Assembly: GCA_016219075.1 (NCBI GenBank) | Contig: JACRCJ010000208.1 | Coordinates: 1 to 6,534, forward strand | Direction of reading: 5' to 3' | From: Deltaproteobacteria bacterium | Lineage (GTDB): Bacteria; Desulfobacterota; GWC2-55-46 | Length of the DNA: 6,534 nucleotides | Part shown: piece after piece, positions 5,441-6,534 of the stretch | Position numbering within the stretch: the stretch's first letter is position 1 | How the letters are laid out: each line of letters opens with the position of its first letter | The notes under the pieces: model-generated | What the model saw: only the letters and a program-made list of their open reading frames with translations | Told to the model about the DNA's origin: nothing | Databases searched by the model: none | Position numbers and translations under genes: made by a program

Positions 5441-5558
5441 TTAAAATTCTCCGCCATAAATGACGTAGAATTTTGATGGTAGGGAAAAATCATTTATATT
5501 TGCCACTCCTTGACCCTTCGCTTACGCGACGGGATTGCGGAGCGGCATACCCATTCAA
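5441..5558 (-). repeat. 118-base dispersed structured repeat, copy 2 (inverted)
   Basis: This is the inverted partner of 306-423: the same length, no gaps and about 108 of 118 identical bases by my count. Hairpin A is again formed by TGCCACTCC (5501-5509) and GGAGCGGCA (5539-5547), where one Watson-Crick pair of copy 1 becomes a G-T type pair. Hairpin B pairs AAAATTCT (5443-5450) with AGAATTTT (5467-5474), where a G-T pair of copy 1 has become A-T. It lies after the operon terminator and before dprA, so both copies sit at transcription-unit boundaries. No terminal open frame or transposase is present. Confidence 0.88.
5473..5500 (+). promoter_or_regulatory. Promoter-like pair inside the repeat, facing dprA
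   Basis: TTGATG (5473-5478) and TATATT (5495-5500) are 16 bases apart, matching 4 of 6 and 5 of 6 positions of the sigma-70 consensus. The same pair is kept in copy 1 on the minus strand (386-391 and 364-369). A start near 5507 would fall inside the left arm of hairpin A. It is the best promoter candidate I see for dprA, but a chance match in A+T-rich sequence is quite possible. Confidence 0.3.
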
Positions 5559-5575
5559 CGCTCTGAAAACCCGGG

Positions 5576-5604
5576 GGCTTTAACCGGGGCGGGTTCATTA
5601 AGCC
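5576..5604 (+). other. Leader hairpin upstream of dprA
   Basis: GGCTT (5576-5580) pairs with AAGCC (5600-5604), and AACC (5582-5585) pairs with GGTT (5592-5595) inside it, giving a 9-pair stem with a bulge on the right. No T-run follows. It ends 34 bases before the GTG start of dprA. The surrounding CCGGGG motifs recur three times between 5571 and 5608, so other pairings are possible and the significance is uncertain. Confidence 0.35.
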
Positions 5605-5638
5605 GGGGCTCTACCAAACTCTTTCGGGTCAGGTTGCC

Positions 5639-6534
5639 GTGGACAAGGGGATAAAATACTGGCTTGCCCTCGGAAGGGTAAAGGGTCTGGAGCTCTTCTT
5701 CCTGAAGGGGCTCTTCGACAGGTTCGGCGGCCCCGAGGGGATATTCAACGCCGGAAGGGCGGAACTCGGGAGTTTCTCTACAGCGCTTGCCGATAACGTC
5801 GAGGCGTTCACGGACTGGGACTGGGTCGAAAAAGAGCTGGAGCTTATCGAAGAGAAGGGGGCCCGGGTCATCACCTACTGCGACCCTGATTACCCGGCGC
5901 CCTTAAGGGACATAAACGACCCGCCGTGCCTGCTTTACGCGAAGGGGCGGGGCTACGACTTAAGCTCTCCGTCGGTTGCCATAGTGGGCACGAGACACCC
6001 CACGCACTACGGGCTGAAGATGTCCGAGGTGCTCTCAAGGGACCTCTCGGCCATGGGCATGGTGGTGGTAAGCGGGATGGCCAGGGGGTGCGACACCGCC
6101 GCCCACAAAGGCGCCCTCAAGGCGGGTGGAGCGACCGTGGCGGTCCTTGGCACCGGGATCGACGTCCCGTACCCCAGGGAGAACAGGCGCCTGTACGAGG
6201 AGATAATCGAAAAGGGGCTCGTCGTCACCGAACTCCCGGTCTCGACCCCGCCCGCGCCCTACAACTTCCCGAAAAGGAACAGGGTCATAAGCGGGCTTTG
6301 CTCCGGGGTGGTCGTTGTGGAGGCGCCGTTAAGGAGCGGGGCGCTTATGACGGCGCGACTCGCGCTGGAGTACAACAGGGAGGTCATGGCCGTGCCCGGC
6401 CAGGCTACCTCTTACAGGAGCGCGGGCACGAACAGGCTCCTCAAGGAAGGCGCGTTTCTGGTCGAGACCTGCGAAGACGTCATGGCGGCTTTATCCCTTG
6501 TCTATGCCCCACCTGAAAAAACGGGCGCCCCGGA
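5639..6534 (+). CDS. dprA: DNA-processing protein DprA, N-terminal part (3' partial)
   Basis: The frame opens at GTG 5639 and stays open to the window end (298 codons, plus two bases). The N-terminus (YWLALGRVKGLELFFLK, then LFDRFGGPEGIF) is the usual SAM/HhH-like start of DprA, which supports this GTG; an AGG 5 bases upstream is a weak binding site. The Rossmann-like core shows GTRHPTHYG (from 117), SGMARGCDTAAHKGAL (145-160), VLGTGIDVPYP, NFPKRNRVISG (from 209), an E-A-P-L-R-S-G-A-L-M-T-A segment and VPGQ. DprA binds incoming single-stranded DNA in the cytoplasm and loads RecA during natural transformation. It is also widespread in bacteria not known to be competent. SGMARGCD has Cys151 where Ile is common, a minor change. 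In related genomes topA often follows, but that lies outside this window. Confidence 0.95.
   Translation, partial: MDKGIKYWLALGRVKGLELFFLKGLFDRFGGPEGIFNAGRAELGSFSTALADNVEAFTDWDWVEKELELIEEKGARVITYCDPDYPAPLRDINDPPCLLYAKGRGYDLSSPSVAIVGTRHPTHYGLKMSEVLSRDLSAMGMVVVSGMARGCDTAAHKGALKAGGATVAVLGTGIDVPYPRENRRLYEEIIEKGLVVTELPVSTPPAPYNFPKRNRVISGLCSGVVVVEAPLRSGALMTARLALEYNREVMAVPGQATSYRSAGTNRLLKEGAFLVETCEDVMAALSLVYAPPEKTGAP

Noticed and set aside
306..5558. Composite transposon formed by the two inverted repeats
   Set aside because: The enclosed genes are chromosomal housekeeping and envelope genes in a familiar order, no transposase or integrase is present, and the repeats are internal-hairpin elements rather than insertion sequences.
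5926..6516. + strand open frame of 196 codons in another frame of dprA
   Set aside because: The product is a Gly/Arg/His-rich string typical of an out-of-frame shadow, while the frame from 5639 carries the full set of DprA motifs.

Overview
The window is a compact bacterial chromosome segment in which every supported gene lies on the + strand. It suggests a Gram-negative organism: there is a lipoprotein of the CpoB/YbgF (Tol-Pal accessory) type, a secreted LysM protein and a PilB/GspE-type ATPase. GC content looks moderately high, yet Arg is mostly AGG and Ile often ATA. That codon habit, with the order engB - cpoB-like - lysM - dprA, recalls deltaproteobacteria in the broad sense (Desulfobacterota) or Nitrospirota. 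This placement is an inference from gene content, not a measured phylogeny.

Layout. 1-141 is the 3' end of a histidyl-tRNA synthetase gene. 142-514 is a 373-base non-coding stretch packed with structure: a 14-base tandem repeat with a distant further copy, a bulged stem-loop, one copy of a 118-base dispersed repeat, a G+C hairpin ending in four T, and a strong extended -10 promoter. From 515 to 5352 five genes follow: a one-helix membrane protein, a PilB/GspE-like ATPase, the ribosome-assembly GTPase EngB, a CpoB-like TPR lipoprotein and a secreted LysM protein. A textbook intrinsic terminator (5377-5411) closes this block. After it comes a second copy of the 118-base repeat in inverted orientation (5441-5558), a short leader, and the 5' part of dprA, which runs off the window.

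How the parts relate. The promoter near 480 and the terminator near 5390 could define one transcription unit of about 4.9 kb. Gaps of 94, 74 and 131 bases inside it leave room for internal promoters or processing sites. The cpoB-like and lysM genes are closely coupled (24-base gap, perfect Shine-Dalgarno) and both act in the periplasm, so they are the best candidate functional pair. The small membrane protein may be linked to the ATPase. EngB, HisS and DprA are housekeeping or DNA-processing proteins.

Nothing here is a clear new defence or mobile system. The most distinctive signals are the inverted pair of 118-base repeats, which match at 108 of 118 positions by my count and have partly compensatory changes in two hairpins; the 14-base repeat cluster behind hisS; and an internal duplication of about 73 residues in the LysM protein.
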